Below, piece by piece: positions 33,654 through 43,331 of a stretch of 64,000 nucleotides of DNA. The notes below the pieces were generated by a model, which did not search any database, was not told where the DNA came from, and was given only the letters and a program-made list of their open reading frames with translations. A program made the position numbers and the translations under genes. Numbering within the stretch: the first letter of the stretch is position 1; each line of letters begins with the position of its first letter. This stretch comes from Domibacillus enclensis (GTDB lineage Bacteria > Bacillota > Bacilli > Bacillales > Domibacillaceae): NCBI RefSeq assembly GCF_900156125.1, contig NZ_FTLX01000001.1, positions 1-64,000 of the forward strand. The letters are read 5' to 3'.

Positions 33654-33680
33654 GAGCTGAAAGAGAAAGAAGGAATAGAA

Positions 33681-34697
33681 ATGGAAAACATGATCGAAGT
33701 AAAGGAACTGCGCAAAGAGTTTAAGTCACACTCGAGCCGTTCCGGGTTGAAAGGCGCTTTTCGGGATTTGCTGACGCGTAATTATAAAATTGTCCCGGCG
33801 GTTAATGACATTACCTTTTCAGTGAAGCCCGGGGAAATGGTTGGCTATATTGGGGAAAACGGGGCCGGAAAATCAACAAGCATTAAAATGCTGACGGGAA
33901 TATTAACACCGACATCGGGAATTGTTCGTGTCAACGGAATGGACCCGCATAAAGAACGGGAGCAGTTCGTCCGCTCAATCGGTGTTGTGTTTGGCCAGCG
34001 GTCTCAGCTCTGGTGGGATATTGCCGTGCAGGAATCCTTCCGTCTGCTTAAAAAAGTATATAACGTGCCGGACGACGTGTACAATACGCATATGAATCAT
34101 GTCATTGAGTCCCTTGACATCGGGCCGCTTCTTGATAAACCGGTGCGCAAGCTGTCTCTTGGCCAGCGGATGCGCTGTGAGCTGGCAGCCGCCCTTTTGC
34201 ACAATCCTCCGCTCCTTTTCCTTGATGAGCCAACGATCGGGCTGGATGTACTCGTTAAGCTGAAAATACGGGAGTTTTTAAAGGAAATGAACGCGAAATA
34301 TAACACAACGGTGCTTTTAACCACCCATGACTTAAGTGATATTGAAGCGTTATGTGAACGGGTTGTGATGCTCGATGAAGGGAAAATCATTTACGATGGA
34401 CAGCTTGATAGCCTGCGGTCCAACTGGGGAGAAGGTAAACAAATCGAATTTCAGTTTGCGGACACAGCGGTGACGAAGCAAAATCTTCAGCCGCTGCTTG
34501 CAGAATTGGATGCGGCATGGTCGCCGGGCGAGCGGCAAAATGTTTGGGTGGCGAATGTGCTGAATGATGAACATGTTATTTCTGAAGTAATTGGCCGCGT
34601 GGTGTCTGCGCACAAAATTACCGATTTAAAAGTGCATGAAATATCAATTGAGGACATCATCCGTAATATTTACGAAGAAGGCGTGACAAATGGGTAA
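33681..34697 (+). CDS. ABC-2 type transporter ATP-binding protein
   Basis: A 338-residue ATPase: Walker A GENGAGKST, Q-loop region FGQRSQLWWDIAVQESF, signature LSLGQRMRCELAAALLH, Walker B LLFLDEPTIGLD, switch His in TTHDL, and a C-terminal accessory domain of about 90 residues. The WWDL-like Q-loop and the two partner permeases place it with the DUF990/ViO-type exporters (viologen exporter class). Starts 28 bp after dinB; overlaps the first permease by 8 bases. Confidence 0.9.
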   Translation: MENMIEVKELRKEFKSHSSRSGLKGAFRDLLTRNYKIVPAVNDITFSVKPGEMVGYIGENGAGKSTSIKMLTGILTPTSGIVRVNGMDPHKEREQFVRSIGVVFGQRSQLWWDIAVQESFRLLKKVYNVPDDVYNTHMNHVIESLDIGPLLDKPVRKLSLGQRMRCELAAALLHNPPLLFLDEPTIGLDVLVKLKIREFLKEMNAKYNTTVLLTTHDLSDIEALCERVVMLDEGKIIYDGQLDSLRSNWGEGKQIEFQFADTAVTKQNLQPLLAELDAAWSPGERQNVWVANVLNDEHVISEVIGRVVSAHKITDLKVHEISIEDIIRNIYEEGVTNG

Positions 34698-35481
34698 ATA
34701 TATTGAAATGATCCGAATCCGTTTTTTAATGATGCTCGCTTACCGGACGAATTATTACAGCGGCATCTTAATATACAGCATCAACATTGGTGCGTATTAT
34801 TTTCTGTGGAATGCGATATATGGCGATAAAAGCTCCATAGAAGGCATGACAGCCATTCAAATGACATCGTATATCTCTATCGCCTGGATGGCGCGCGCTT
34901 TTTATTTTAATAATATTGACCGTGAAATTGCCCAGGAAATCAAAGAAGGGAAAGTAGCGGTTGAATTCATCCGTCCGTATAACTACTTACTGATGAAAAC
35001 GATGCAGGGGCTCGGAGAAGGCATTTTTCGTTTTTCATTTTTTTCCGCGCCGGGAATGATTATTGTCGCATTGATTTTCCCTATTGCTTTTTCATCCAAC
35101 CCTTTGACCTGGCTTCTGTTTGGACTGGCACTCGTCTTCAGCTTCTTGATCAATATGCAAATAAACCTGTTGACAGGTATTTTAACGTTTTTCTTCTATA
35201 ATAATACCGGCTTAATTCGGGCGAAGCGGGTTGTCATTGACTTGTTTTCAGGCCTGCTCCTGCCAATCAGCTTTTTTCCCGGCTGGGCGCAGCAGGTAAT
35301 GGGGTTTCTTCCGTTTCAGGGAATTAGTTATGTACCGAGCATGATTTTTACGGAAAGCTTCACGTATTCTGAAACGATGAATGCGATGCTTTATCAGGTG
35401 GTTTGGGTTCTTATCCTGATTATCCCTATTCAACTCATTTGGCTGGTTGCAAAAAAACAACTAGTCGTTCAGGGAGGATAA
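34690..35481 (+). CDS. ABC-2 transporter permease (DUF990 type), subunit 1
   Basis: A 263-residue membrane protein with six predicted helices. YIEMIRIRFLMMLAYRTNYYSG and the cytoplasmic EIKEGKVAVEFIRPYNYLL segment are typical of the ABC2_membrane_6/DUF990 family, which always comes as two different permeases with one ATPase. Substrate unknown; lipid or toxic cation export is typical of relatives. Confidence 0.82.
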   Translation: MGKYIEMIRIRFLMMLAYRTNYYSGILIYSINIGAYYFLWNAIYGDKSSIEGMTAIQMTSYISIAWMARAFYFNNIDREIAQEIKEGKVAVEFIRPYNYLLMKTMQGLGEGIFRFSFFSAPGMIIVALIFPIAFSSNPLTWLLFGLALVFSFLINMQINLLTGILTFFFYNNTGLIRAKRVVIDLFSGLLLPISFFPGWAQQVMGFLPFQGISYVPSMIFTESFTYSETMNAMLYQVVWVLILIIPIQLIWLVAKKQLVVQGG

Positions 35482-35484
35482 CAG

Positions 35485-36270
35485 ATGAAATATGGACAGC
35501 TATTCTTTCAATATGCAGCACAATATATGAAAACCCGGCTGACGTATCGAACCGATATGATGGTCGAGATCGGATCGGATTTGTTATCGCAGGCGGTGAA
35601 CTTTCTTTTTATTTTGCTTGTCTTTGGCCACACGACGGCAATCAGCGGCTGGTCACGAGACGAAATCATTTTTATTTATGGATTTTTCCTCGTTCCATTC
35701 GCGATCTTTGGCGCTTTTTTCAACATATGGGATTTTAACGAACGGTATATTGTAAAAGGGGAGATGGACCGCATTTTAACACGGCCGATTCACAGCTTGT
35801 TTCAAATCGTTATTGAACGGATGGAGCTTGAATCGCTGTTTGGCGTCGTGACCGGGATGGCGGTGATGGTATACGCCGGCAGCCGTCTCGATGTAAGCCT
35901 GGCATGGTACGACCCGTTCCTATTTGTCCTGCTCGTGCTTGGCGGTACGCTTGTGTATGCGGCGATTTTTGTGTTGATTGCAAGCATCAGCTTTTGGTCA
36001 GACAGCCCGACCAGCATTATGCCGATGATGTACAATATCGGCAATTACGGTCGGTACCCCGTTAATATTTATAACAATATTATTCGCTTTTTGCTGACAT
36101 GGGTTTTGCCTTTTGCTTTTGTCGGTGTGTATCCGGCTGCTTACTTTTTAGGGCGGACTGAATGGTACACGTACGCTTTTTTAACGCCGGTCATCGGCGT
36201 TGCATTCTTTGCGTTTGCTGTTGTCATGTGGAATGTGGGCGTCACGAAATACCGTGGGGCAGGCAATTAA
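35485..36270 (+). CDS. ABC-2 transporter permease (DUF990 type), subunit 2
   Basis: A 261-residue partner permease, starting 3 bases after subunit 1. Conserved features: YMKTRLTYRTDMMVEIGSDLL near the N-terminus, KGEMDRILTRPIHSLFQIV in the cytoplasmic loop, and FVGVYPAAYFLGR near the C-terminus. It completes the exporter; a terminator follows. Confidence 0.85.
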   Translation: MKYGQLFFQYAAQYMKTRLTYRTDMMVEIGSDLLSQAVNFLFILLVFGHTTAISGWSRDEIIFIYGFFLVPFAIFGAFFNIWDFNERYIVKGEMDRILTRPIHSLFQIVIERMELESLFGVVTGMAVMVYAGSRLDVSLAWYDPFLFVLLVLGGTLVYAAIFVLIASISFWSDSPTSIMPMMYNIGNYGRYPVNIYNNIIRFLLTWVLPFAFVGVYPAAYFLGRTEWYTYAFLTPVIGVAFFAFAVVMWNVGVTKYRGAGN

Positions 36271-36273
36271 GAG

Positions 36274-36318
36274 AAAAAGCACATCTCAGTCTTTTAAAAG
36301 GCTGAGATGTGCTTTTTT
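36274..36318. terminator. Terminator between ABC-2 operon and SDR gene
   Basis: AAAAAGCACATCTCAG pairs with CTGAGATGTGCTTTTT and is T-tailed on both strands, so it can serve both convergent units. Confidence 0.88.
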
Positions 36319-36319
36319 C

Positions 36320-37078
36320 TTATTTTGTGGCTGATTTGACTACTTTTGCGACAGTGCTGCGGGGGAGGAGCTTAGCGGCAACAGCACCTGCTTTGTTTTT
36401 GCCTCCGGTGATGACAACGCGCTTTCCTTTTAAAAGACCGTCAACGCCTTGTTTCGCCACTTGCTCAGCGGACATGGCCTGGCTAAACATTTTTGTTTCA
36501 TCCATACTTGAAACAGCGCCGAAATTCGTTTTTGTCGGTCCGGGACAAAGAGCTGTTACCGTAATATTGGTCTCCGCTAATTCTTCAGCAAGCGCTTCTG
36601 ACAGCGAAAGAACAAAGGCTTTTGTCGCAAAATAAACCGCCATCATTGGACCGGGCTGAAAAGCGGCCGTACTGGCAACATTTAAAATACGTCCTGAATT
36701 CCGTTCGATCATTCCCGGTAAAAACAAATGTGTAAGCTCAGCCAGAGTGACCATATTTAATTGCATCATTTCTAATTGTTCTTGCAGACTAAGTGTTGAA
36801 AAGGAGCCAAGGAGCCCAAATCCGGCATTATTAATTAGCACATCTATTTGTATGCCCGCCTGGTCAATTTCTTCTGCTACCTCAGAGGCAGACCCGGGCT
36901 TGCTTAAATCTTTCACAATCAATTTTATTTCCGAATCAGGGAACTGGTCCTGAAGCATTTCGAGCTTGTCCTTGCTCCTTGCAACAACAACGAGGTTATA
37001 CTCGGCCTCTGCAAATATTTTGGCGAACTCTGAACCGAGCCCGCTTGAGGCTCCTGTAATTAAAACGGTTTTATTCAT
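36320..37078 (-). CDS. Short-chain dehydrogenase/reductase
   Basis: A 252-residue classical SDR. Cofactor motif TGASSGLG, NNAG at the active-site strand, catalytic Ser in VASTAAF and YFATK (Tyr-x3-Lys). VVVARSKDKL after strand 2 suggests NADPH preference (Arg after the strand). The substrate cannot be read from sequence; members of this DltE/YqjQ-like group reduce aldehydes, ketones or acyl groups. ATG at 37078 follows AAAGGAGCTGG; codons further upstream are unsupported. Confidence 0.85.
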   Translation of the reverse strand: MNKTVLITGASSGLGSEFAKIFAEAEYNLVVVARSKDKLEMLQDQFPDSEIKLIVKDLSKPGSASEVAEEIDQAGIQIDVLINNAGFGLLGSFSTLSLQEQLEMMQLNMVTLAELTHLFLPGMIERNSGRILNVASTAAFQPGPMMAVYFATKAFVLSLSEALAEELAETNITVTALCPGPTKTNFGAVSSMDETKMFSQAMSAEQVAKQGVDGLLKGKRVVITGGKNKAGAVAAKLLPRSTVAKVVKSATK

Positions 37079-37188
37079 TTCGTCCAGCTCCTTTAACGAG
37101 AATACTATAAGATTAAAAGAAACAGCAGAACATTGCAAAAAAGAGACTGATCGATTTTCATATCGAATGGAACGGGAAAAGAAGAGGG

Positions 37189-37217
37189 TTGACATTCAGC
37201 TGAAAACGGAGTAAAGT
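37189..37217 (+). promoter_or_regulatory. Strong sigma-A promoter with no ORF downstream
   Basis: TTGACA (37189-37194), 17 bp, TAAAGT (37212-37217). It fires toward the convergent lexA gene and precedes a terminator at 37311-37340 with no plausible coding frame between. Confidence 0.7.
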
Positions 37218-37223
37218 TATCTT

Positions 37224-37340
37224 TGCGATGAGCTCATTTGCGTAAGACGGACAAGCATTCCTTTCGGGGAGCATGTTGTGGAGCATGGCTTGGACGCCGC
37301 AAATTTCGAGAAACACCCCGCCTTCGAGCGGGGTGTTTTT
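37224..37340 (+). ncRNA. Candidate small RNA, about 117 nt
   Basis: Defined by the promoter upstream and an intrinsic terminator (AAACACCCCGC/GCGGGGTGTTT plus T). Inside, ATTTGCG and CGCAAAT can close a large stem, and GGAGCATG occurs twice. No ribosome site plus ORF is present on this strand. It does not match an RNA class I can name. It ends before the bidirectional lexA terminator. Confidence 0.5.
37311..37340 (+). terminator. Terminator of the candidate small RNA
   Basis: AAACACCCCGC, CTTCGA-type loop, GCGGGGTGTTTTT. Confidence 0.85.
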
Positions 37341-37382
37341 AATTGTTTACTGCTTTGGCGTAAACGCAATGATGAATACATA

Positions 37383-37415
37383 AAAAATCCCCTGAACATT
37401 TTCAGGGGATTTTTT
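37383..37415. terminator. Bidirectional terminator downstream of lexA
   Basis: CCCCTGAA, 4-nt loop, TTCAGGGG, flanked by A run and T run so both strands read as terminators. Confidence 0.85.
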
Positions 37416-37451
37416 CATGTCCTTCACCAAAACGGCATAGGATAGACAAGC

Positions 37452-38069
37452 TTAATCAACCTGGCGGTAAACCCCAGTCACTTTGCCTAAAATCGTTACA
37501 TTTGGCAGAAGAATCGGCTCCATGGATGAATTTTCAGGCTGAAGACGGATGTGATCCGCTTCCTTGTAAAACCGCTTAACGGTCGCTTCATCATCCTCTG
37601 TCATCGCCACCACAATATCGCCATTTTTAGCCGTTTGCTGCTGTCTGACAACTACATAATCACCGTTTAAGATGCCTGCTTCCCGCATGCTTTCACCGAC
37701 AATTTCAAGCATAAACACATGCTCGTCCGGTGGAGCAAGACGTTCAGGAAGTGGGAAGTATTCTTCCACATTTTCGATTGCCGTTATGGGCATGCCTGCG
37801 GTGACTTTTCCTACAACCGGTACATTTACCGGGTGCTGCTTCGGCACGGAGCTGTCTGTGTCCAGAATCTCAATCGCACGCGGTTTCGTAGGATCGCGGC
37901 GGATATAATTCTTCGCTTCAAGGCGGGCGAGATGGCCGTGAACCGTTGAGCTTGATGCAAGGCCTACCGCTTCACCAATTTCACGTACGGAAGGCGGATA
38001 CCCTTTTCGGCGGACTTCATCTTTAATAAAATCCAGAATGTCTTGCTGGCGTTTTGATAACTTGGTCAT
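37452..38069 (-). CDS. lexA: LexA repressor of the SOS response
   Basis: A 205-residue repressor-protease. Winged helix at residues 1-65 ([31 protein letters not shown]); self-cleavage site A91-G92 in KVTAGMP; catalytic Ser127 in VGESM and Lys165 in EATVKRF, as in B. subtilis LexA. RecA-stimulated self-cleavage derepresses the SOS genes. Its promoter and that of the divergent yneA contain several LexA boxes, so it represses itself and yneA-yneB-ynzC. ATG follows AGAGAGGTG. Confidence 0.97.
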   Translation of the reverse strand: MTKLSKRQQDILDFIKDEVRRKGYPPSVREIGEAVGLASSSTVHGHLARLEAKNYIRRDPTKPRAIEILDTDSSVPKQHPVNVPVVGKVTAGMPITAIENVEEYFPLPERLAPPDEHVFMLEIVGESMREAGILNGDYVVVRQQQTAKNGDIVVAMTEDDEATVKRFYKEADHIRLQPENSSMEPILLPNVTILGKVTGVYRQVD

Positions 38070-38104
38070 TTTGTCTACACCTCTCTTACTTAATATTTAC
38101 GTAT

Positions 38105-38133
38105 AGTATAACATGTGTTCTAAAAATTAACAA
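38105..38133 (-). promoter_or_regulatory. lexA promoter
   Basis: On the minus strand TTGTTA (38133-38128), 17 bp, TATACT (38110-38105). A LexA half-palindrome AACATGTGTT (38110-38119) overlaps the -10 side of the spacer, giving autorepression. Confidence 0.75.
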
Positions 38134-38144
38134 ACGTAAGTTCG
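38131..38144. promoter_or_regulatory. LexA box (SOS box) 1
   Basis: CAAACGTAAGTTCG fits the Bacillus consensus CGAACRNRYGTTYG at all but two positions; it overlaps the lexA -35. Confidence 0.75.
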
Positions 38145-38153
38145 AATTTATAC

Positions 38154-38182
38154 TTGACTGAAACAATCGTTCGCCTTACAAT
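38154..38182 (+). promoter_or_regulatory. yneA promoter with LexA box 2 in the spacer
   Basis: TTGACT (38154-38159), 17 bp, TACAAT (38177-38182). GAAACAATCGTTCG (38160-38173) fills the spacer and resembles the LexA box. Confidence 0.75.
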
Positions 38183-38194
38183 GGAATTATATCA

Positions 38195-38208
38195 CGAACG
38201 AGTATTCG
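38195..38208. promoter_or_regulatory. LexA box (SOS box) 3
   Basis: CGAACGAGTATTCG matches the consensus CGAACRNRYGTTYG at all but one defined position; lies just after the yneA start site. Confidence 0.8.
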
Positions 38209-38225
38209 AGGAAAGGGTGTTCTTA

Positions 38226-39202
<977 letters not shown>

Positions 39203-39274
39203 GCTTTTTTCTTGTTTTAGCAGGCTTTTTTCGATACGATGACCTTAATGGCTTTAAGAGAAAGGAGCAGAAAA

Positions 39275-39508
39275 ATGCTATCACCTGAAAAAATCTCCCG
39301 GATAAATGAACTGGCTAAAAAAGCAAAGCAGTCGCCTTTATCTGATAACGAATTAAAAGAGCAGACAGAGCTTCGTCAGGAATATTTATCTGTATTCCGT
39401 ACATCGATGCGAGACACGGTTGAGCATGTTCGCGTATTCGATCCAAATGGGGATGAAGTGACGCCTAAAAAGGTACGGGACATTCAAAAACGTAAAAAAA
39501 TGAACTGA
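39275..39508 (+). CDS. ynzC: DUF896 protein YnzC
   Basis: A 77-residue helical-hairpin protein: LSPEKISRINELAKKAKQSPLSDNELKEQ, then RQEYLSVFRTSMRDTVEHVRV, the DUF896 family pattern. In B. subtilis it is the last gene of the SOS operon; function unclear. ATG at 39275 follows AAAGGAG. The gap after yneB is about 70 bp. Confidence 0.93.
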   Translation: MLSPEKISRINELAKKAKQSPLSDNELKEQTELRQEYLSVFRTSMRDTVEHVRVFDPNGDEVTPKKVRDIQKRKKMN

Positions 39509-39560
39509 TACTCGATGGATGAAAGCAATCTCAGTATATAATTCGGTTAAATCGGTGCAT

Positions 39561-39586
39561 GAGACAGCAAAAGCTGTCTCTTTTTT
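39561..39586 (+). terminator. Terminator of the yneA operon
   Basis: GAGACAGC, AAAA, GCTGTCTC and six T. Confidence 0.9.
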
Positions 39587-39670
39587 CACATTGTTCTGTA
39601 TTTTTGTTGTATATTCCGTGAAAGAGCTTTAATATAGAGGGGTAAATCCCCTTTTGAAAGGATGAATCTC

Positions 39671-41674
39671 ATGTTTGACAAAACAGATCAGCTGGCGGTA
39701 ACAACGATCCGCACGCTATCCATCGACGCAATTGAAAAAGCGAATTCCGGGCACCCGGGTTTGCCAATGGGTGCTGCTCCAATGGCGTATGCACTTTGGT
39801 CAAAAGTAATGAATCACAATCCGAAAAATCCAAAATGGTTTAACCGGGATCGATTCGTACTTTCTGCAGGTCACGGTTCCATGCTCCTATACAGCTTGCT
39901 GCATCTTGCCGGCTACGACCTTTCACTTGATGAAATTAAAAACTTCCGCCAGTGGGGAAGCAAAACGCCTGGACACCCTGAGTACAAGCATACGGACGGT
40001 GTGGAAGCGACGACTGGCCCATTAGGCCAAGGGATCGCAATGGCTGTCGGCATGGCAATGGCTGAGCGCCACCTTGCTTCTGTATACAACAAAGATGGTC
40101 ATGAAGTGATCGGGCACCATACATATGCACTTTGTGGTGATGGTGATTTAATGGAAGGTGTCGCTTCTGAAGCAGCGTCTCTAGCAGCACACTTGAAATT
40201 AAGCCGCCTTGTTGTTCTTTATGATTCCAATGACATTTCTTTGGATGGTGAGCTTGATAAATCATTCTCTGAAAGTGTAGAAGGCCGTTTCAAAGCATAT
40301 GGCTGGAACTACATTCGCGTAGAAGATGGAAATGACCTTGATGAAGTGTTAGCTGCGCTTGAAAATGCAAAGCAAAATGACGATGCACCGACGATTGTTG
40401 AAGTAAAAACAGTGATCGGCTACGGTTCACCGAACAAATCAGGTAAATCCGCTTCACATGGCGCACCGCTTGGTGAAGATGAAATGAAGCTGACGAAAGA
40501 ATATTACAAGTGGACGTTCGATCAAGACTTCCACGTCCCGGATGAGGTTTACACACGTTTTGAGGAAGCAGCTGTTAACCGCGGGGCTGAAGCAGAATCT
40601 GAGTGGGACAAATTGTTTGCAGCCTACAAAGAAAATCATCCCGAATTAGCAGCACAGCTTGAAAAAGCGATCAATGGCGAATTGCCGGATGGATGGGAAT
40701 CAGCTCTTCCTGTTTATGAAGAAGGCACGTCAAACGCAACACGCAACACGTCAGGTGAAGCGTTAAATGCGATTGCTAAATCAGTTCCGACTTTCCTTGG
40801 CGGATCAGCGGATTTGGCTGGCTCGAACAAAACAAGCATTAAAGATACAGCGGACTTCATGCCAGGAAGCTATGAAGGACGCAACATTTGGTTTGGTGTT
40901 CGTGAATTTGCGATGGGTGCAGCAATGAACGGTATGGCGCTTCACGGCGGTCTTCAAGTGTTCGGCGGTACATTCTTCGTATTCTCTGACTACCTGCGTC
41001 CAGCGATTCGTTTGGCAGCATTGATGGGTCTTCCTGTCACGTATGTCTTTACACATGACAGCATCGCAGTTGGCGAAGATGGCCCAACACACGAGCCGGT
41101 TGAACAGTTGTCATCATTCCGCGGCATGCCGAACCTGTCTGTGATTCGCCCTGCAGACGGTAACGAAACAGCTGCAGCCTGGAAACTGGCGCTGACTAGC
41201 AAGTCACAACCGACAGCACTCGTTCTGACTCGTCAAAACCTGCCTGTTCTTCCAGGTTCAAAAGAGCAAGCGCACACGGGTGTTGAAAAAGGTGCTTACA
41301 CAGTTGTGAAAGCAGAAAAAACACCGGATGTTCTTTTATTAGCAACTGGCTCTGAAGTAAGCCTTGCGGTAGAAGCGCAAAAAGTGCTTCAAGGAGAAGG
41401 CATTCATGCGAATGTTGTGAGCATTCCGTCGTTTGACCGCTTTGAAAAGCAAGATGCAGCATACAAAGAATCGGTACTTCCAAAATCAGTGAAGAAGCGC
41501 CTCGGTATCGAAGTCGGTTCTTCATTCGGCTGGCATCAGTACACAGGTGATGAAGGTGACATTTTGGCCATTGACCAATTTGGCGCTTCTGCACCTGGAG
41601 ATACAGTGATGAAAGAATACGGATTCACTGTTGAAAATGTTGTATCACGCGTAAAAGCGCTTCTAGAAAACTAA
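39671..41674 (+). CDS. tkt: Transketolase
   Basis: A 667-residue thiamine-diphosphate enzyme of the non-oxidative pentose phosphate pathway. N-terminal [21 protein letters not shown]; ThDP motif [15 protein letters not shown] ... N in DSNDISLDG; pyrimidine-domain Glu in [30 protein letters not shown] near the substrate channel. The ATG at 39671 sits nine bases after AAAGG; ATG 39662 is too close to it. Same position after ynzC as in B. subtilis. Confidence 0.97.
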   Translation: MFDKTDQLAVTTIRTLSIDAIEKANSGHPGLPMGAAPMAYALWSKVMNHNPKNPKWFNRDRFVLSAGHGSMLLYSLLHLAGYDLSLDEIKNFRQWGSKTPGHPEYKHTDGVEATTGPLGQGIAMAVGMAMAERHLASVYNKDGHEVIGHHTYALCGDGDLMEGVASEAASLAAHLKLSRLVVLYDSNDISLDGELDKSFSESVEGRFKAYGWNYIRVEDGNDLDEVLAALENAKQNDDAPTIVEVKTVIGYGSPNKSGKSASHGAPLGEDEMKLTKEYYKWTFDQDFHVPDEVYTRFEEAAVNRGAEAESEWDKLFAAYKENHPELAAQLEKAINGELPDGWESALPVYEEGTSNATRNTSGEALNAIAKSVPTFLGGSADLAGSNKTSIKDTADFMPGSYEGRNIWFGVREFAMGAAMNGMALHGGLQVFGGTFFVFSDYLRPAIRLAALMGLPVTYVFTHDSIAVGEDGPTHEPVEQLSSFRGMPNLSVIRPADGNETAAAWKLALTSKSQPTALVLTRQNLPVLPGSKEQAHTGVEKGAYTVVKAEKTPDVLLLATGSEVSLAVEAQKVLQGEGIHANVVSIPSFDRFEKQDAAYKESVLPKSVKKRLGIEVGSSFGWHQYTGDEGDILAIDQFGASAPGDTVMKEYGFTVENVVSRVKALLEN

Positions 41675-41676
41675 TA

Positions 41677-41710
41677 AAAAAGTCCGGAGCCTCGGTTCCG
41701 GACTTTTTTT
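41677..41710 (+). terminator. Terminator of tkt
   Basis: AAAAGTCCGGA pairs with TCCGGACTTTT, then more T. Confidence 0.92.
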
Positions 41711-41804
41711 CGCCAATAATCCACAAAAAGTTGCTGGCTCTTATTGTATAATCATGAATGGTTTAGTACACTTTGATTAGATAACTTGAAGGAGGAACAC
41801 GTTT

Positions 41805-42020
41805 ATGTTTTGGTATGTGCTTACGGCTGTCATCGCACTTGCAGCTGGTGTCGCCATTGGTTTTTTCATCGCACGCCGTTACATGATGGATTACTTGAAA
41901 AAGAATCCGCCCATTAACGAGCAAATGCTGCGTATGATGATGATGCAGATGGGAATGAAACCGTCGCAGAAGAAGATTAATCAAATGATGGCTCAAATGA
42001 ATAAACAGCAGGATAAATAA
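41805..42020 (+). CDS. yneF: UPF0154 membrane protein YneF
   Basis: A 71-residue protein with one N-terminal helix ([21 protein letters not shown]), then [30 protein letters not shown], the highly conserved UPF0154 motif. Function unknown. ATG follows AAGGAGG. In B. subtilis sirA lies between tkt and yneF; here no ORF fits in that gap. Confidence 0.93.
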   Translation: MFWYVLTAVIALAAGVAIGFFIARRYMMDYLKKNPPINEQMLRMMMMQMGMKPSQKKINQMMAQMNKQQDK

Positions 42021-42164
42021 ATCGGTGCTGATTCAAAGTTTTATGGGTCGTTTATGACAAAATTCCAACGTTCATCCGCATTAAACGTGCGGTGAAAAAC
42101 GGAATATTTCATCCATCTTTTAGTTGTTAAAGGATTTGGGTCAATTTATCATACAGACTACTAT

Positions 42165-42212
42165 AACCACCTTTTTTCCGTGTGAACGCAACCGGAAAAA
42201 GGGTGGTTTTTT
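42165..42212. terminator. Terminator between yneF and the convergent AraC gene
   Basis: AACCACC...TTCCG pairs with CGGAA...GGTGGTT over a loop of about 12 nt and ends in T; A-rich on the other side, so possibly bidirectional. Confidence 0.8.
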
Positions 42213-42249
42213 GTGTTTTGACTGAATTTGTAAGAATTCGTTACTCAGA

Positions 42250-43098
42250 CTATAACTGCTTCCGCCAAAATTCACGATATTTTTGAGGAGACAGACCGAT
42301 CATTTTTTTAAAGGCATTGTGAAAATTGCTTGCGCTGCTGTATCCGACGGCATACGCAATGTCAGTTACGGTATGATCTGTCGACAAGAGGCGTGACTGG
42401 GCTTCTCCGATTCTGCGGCGGGTCACGTAATTCATGGGAGTGTAGCCGGTTGTGCGCTTAAAAGCGTGTGATAAATAATACGGACTCATATGTAATGCCT
42501 GGGCGATATGCTGCAAGCTGATTTCTTCCTGATAATGCTCATCAATAAAGCGTTGAACAAGATCGCCGATTTCCTTTTGCTTTCGTTCATCGTCACGCTC
42601 ACTGCCCATTGCAGCATTCCTTACGAGTAAAAGAAGAGAGCAAAGCAAGTGGTGCTCCAATTCTCTAGATGGATGAGGGCTTGTGAAATGGCTGAAAAGC
42701 ATTGACATGAGCGAGCCAATATCCTGGTAGAGCGGGCTGTCTTGAATCACCGGGCGATATGCTTGAGTAAACAGTACGTTTGGAGCCAGCCCTTTTATGG
42801 ACACGTTGCCGATCGCACAGCTTAAAATATCCATTCCGTTTTTAGCATCTGCCATTTCTTCATGTGGAACCCCTGCATTGTATACAAGAATGTCCCCTTG
42901 TTTTGTTTCGTATTCTTGCCCGTCAATAATATGAATGCCATGGCCGCTGCGCAGCTGAAGGATTTCAATTCGATCGTCATGCATATGCATCATTCGTGCC
43001 AGCCGTGTCTGCAGCCGGTCTTCCTTCTGAGCGGAAATCAAATAGGGCTGTTTTTCAATGCAGCATGTAGCAGGTGAGTTTTTGCCGGTTTTCAACAT
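42250..43098 (-). CDS. AraC family regulator of the sugar/cyclitol operon
   Basis: A 282-residue regulator: N-terminal cupin sensor domain (EILQLRSGHGIHIIDGQEYETKQGDILVYNAGVPHEE) and C-terminal double helix-turn-helix (ISLQHIAQALHMSPYYLSHAFKRTTGYTPMNYV ... TDIAYAVGYSSASNFHNAFKKMIGLSPQKYR). Divergent from the three-gene operon at 43332, whose upstream region has two 19-bp direct repeats on the same helix face, the usual AraC arrangement. Probably an activator responding to a sugar-like inducer. ATG follows AAAGGATGTG. Confidence 0.9.
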   Translation of the reverse strand: MLKTGKNSPATCCIEKQPYLISAQKEDRLQTRLARMMHMHDDRIEILQLRSGHGIHIIDGQEYETKQGDILVYNAGVPHEEMADAKNGMDILSCAIGNVSIKGLAPNVLFTQAYRPVIQDSPLYQDIGSLMSMLFSHFTSPHPSRELEHHLLCSLLLLVRNAAMGSERDDERKQKEIGDLVQRFIDEHYQEEISLQHIAQALHMSPYYLSHAFKRTTGYTPMNYVTRRRIGEAQSRLLSTDHTVTDIAYAVGYSSASNFHNAFKKMIGLSPQKYREFWRKQL

Positions 43099-43158
43099 TC
43101 ATACACATCCTTTAAAACATCGGTTTGTTAATAAATAGCAGCGAAATTGTCGATGGAA

Positions 43159-43240
43159 AAGCAAGAATTCGCAATACTGTGTTAGTTTACTCTTATTTTA
43201 ACGGGAAGACTGCTTAAATTGAAGCAAGAATTGAAAATAC
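43159..43240. promoter_or_regulatory. AraC-type direct repeats
   Basis: AAGCAAGAATT-N3-AATAC at 43159-43177 and 43222-43240, identical outside three central bases, 63 bp apart (six helical turns). They lie between the regulator gene and the operon it should control. Confidence 0.6.
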
Positions 43241-43292
43241 AAAAGCGCAGCAGACAGATAAAATAAAATGCATAACCGGTTGATTGATTTTT

Positions 43293-43308
43293 ATGTAAGC
43301 GTAAACAA
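43293..43308 (+). promoter_or_regulatory. CcpA cre site
   Basis: ATGTAAGCGTAAACAA fits the cre consensus WTGNAANCGNWWNCAW at every position. It lies 23 bp before the first gene of the operon, where CcpA would repress transcription when glucose is present. Confidence 0.75.
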
Positions 43309-43331
43309 CTGAAGGGAAGTGAAAAGAGCCA

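Noticed and set aside
37217-37399. 60-residue minus-strand frame downstream of lexA
   Set aside because: It covers both terminator hairpins and the candidate small RNA, and has no ribosome site.
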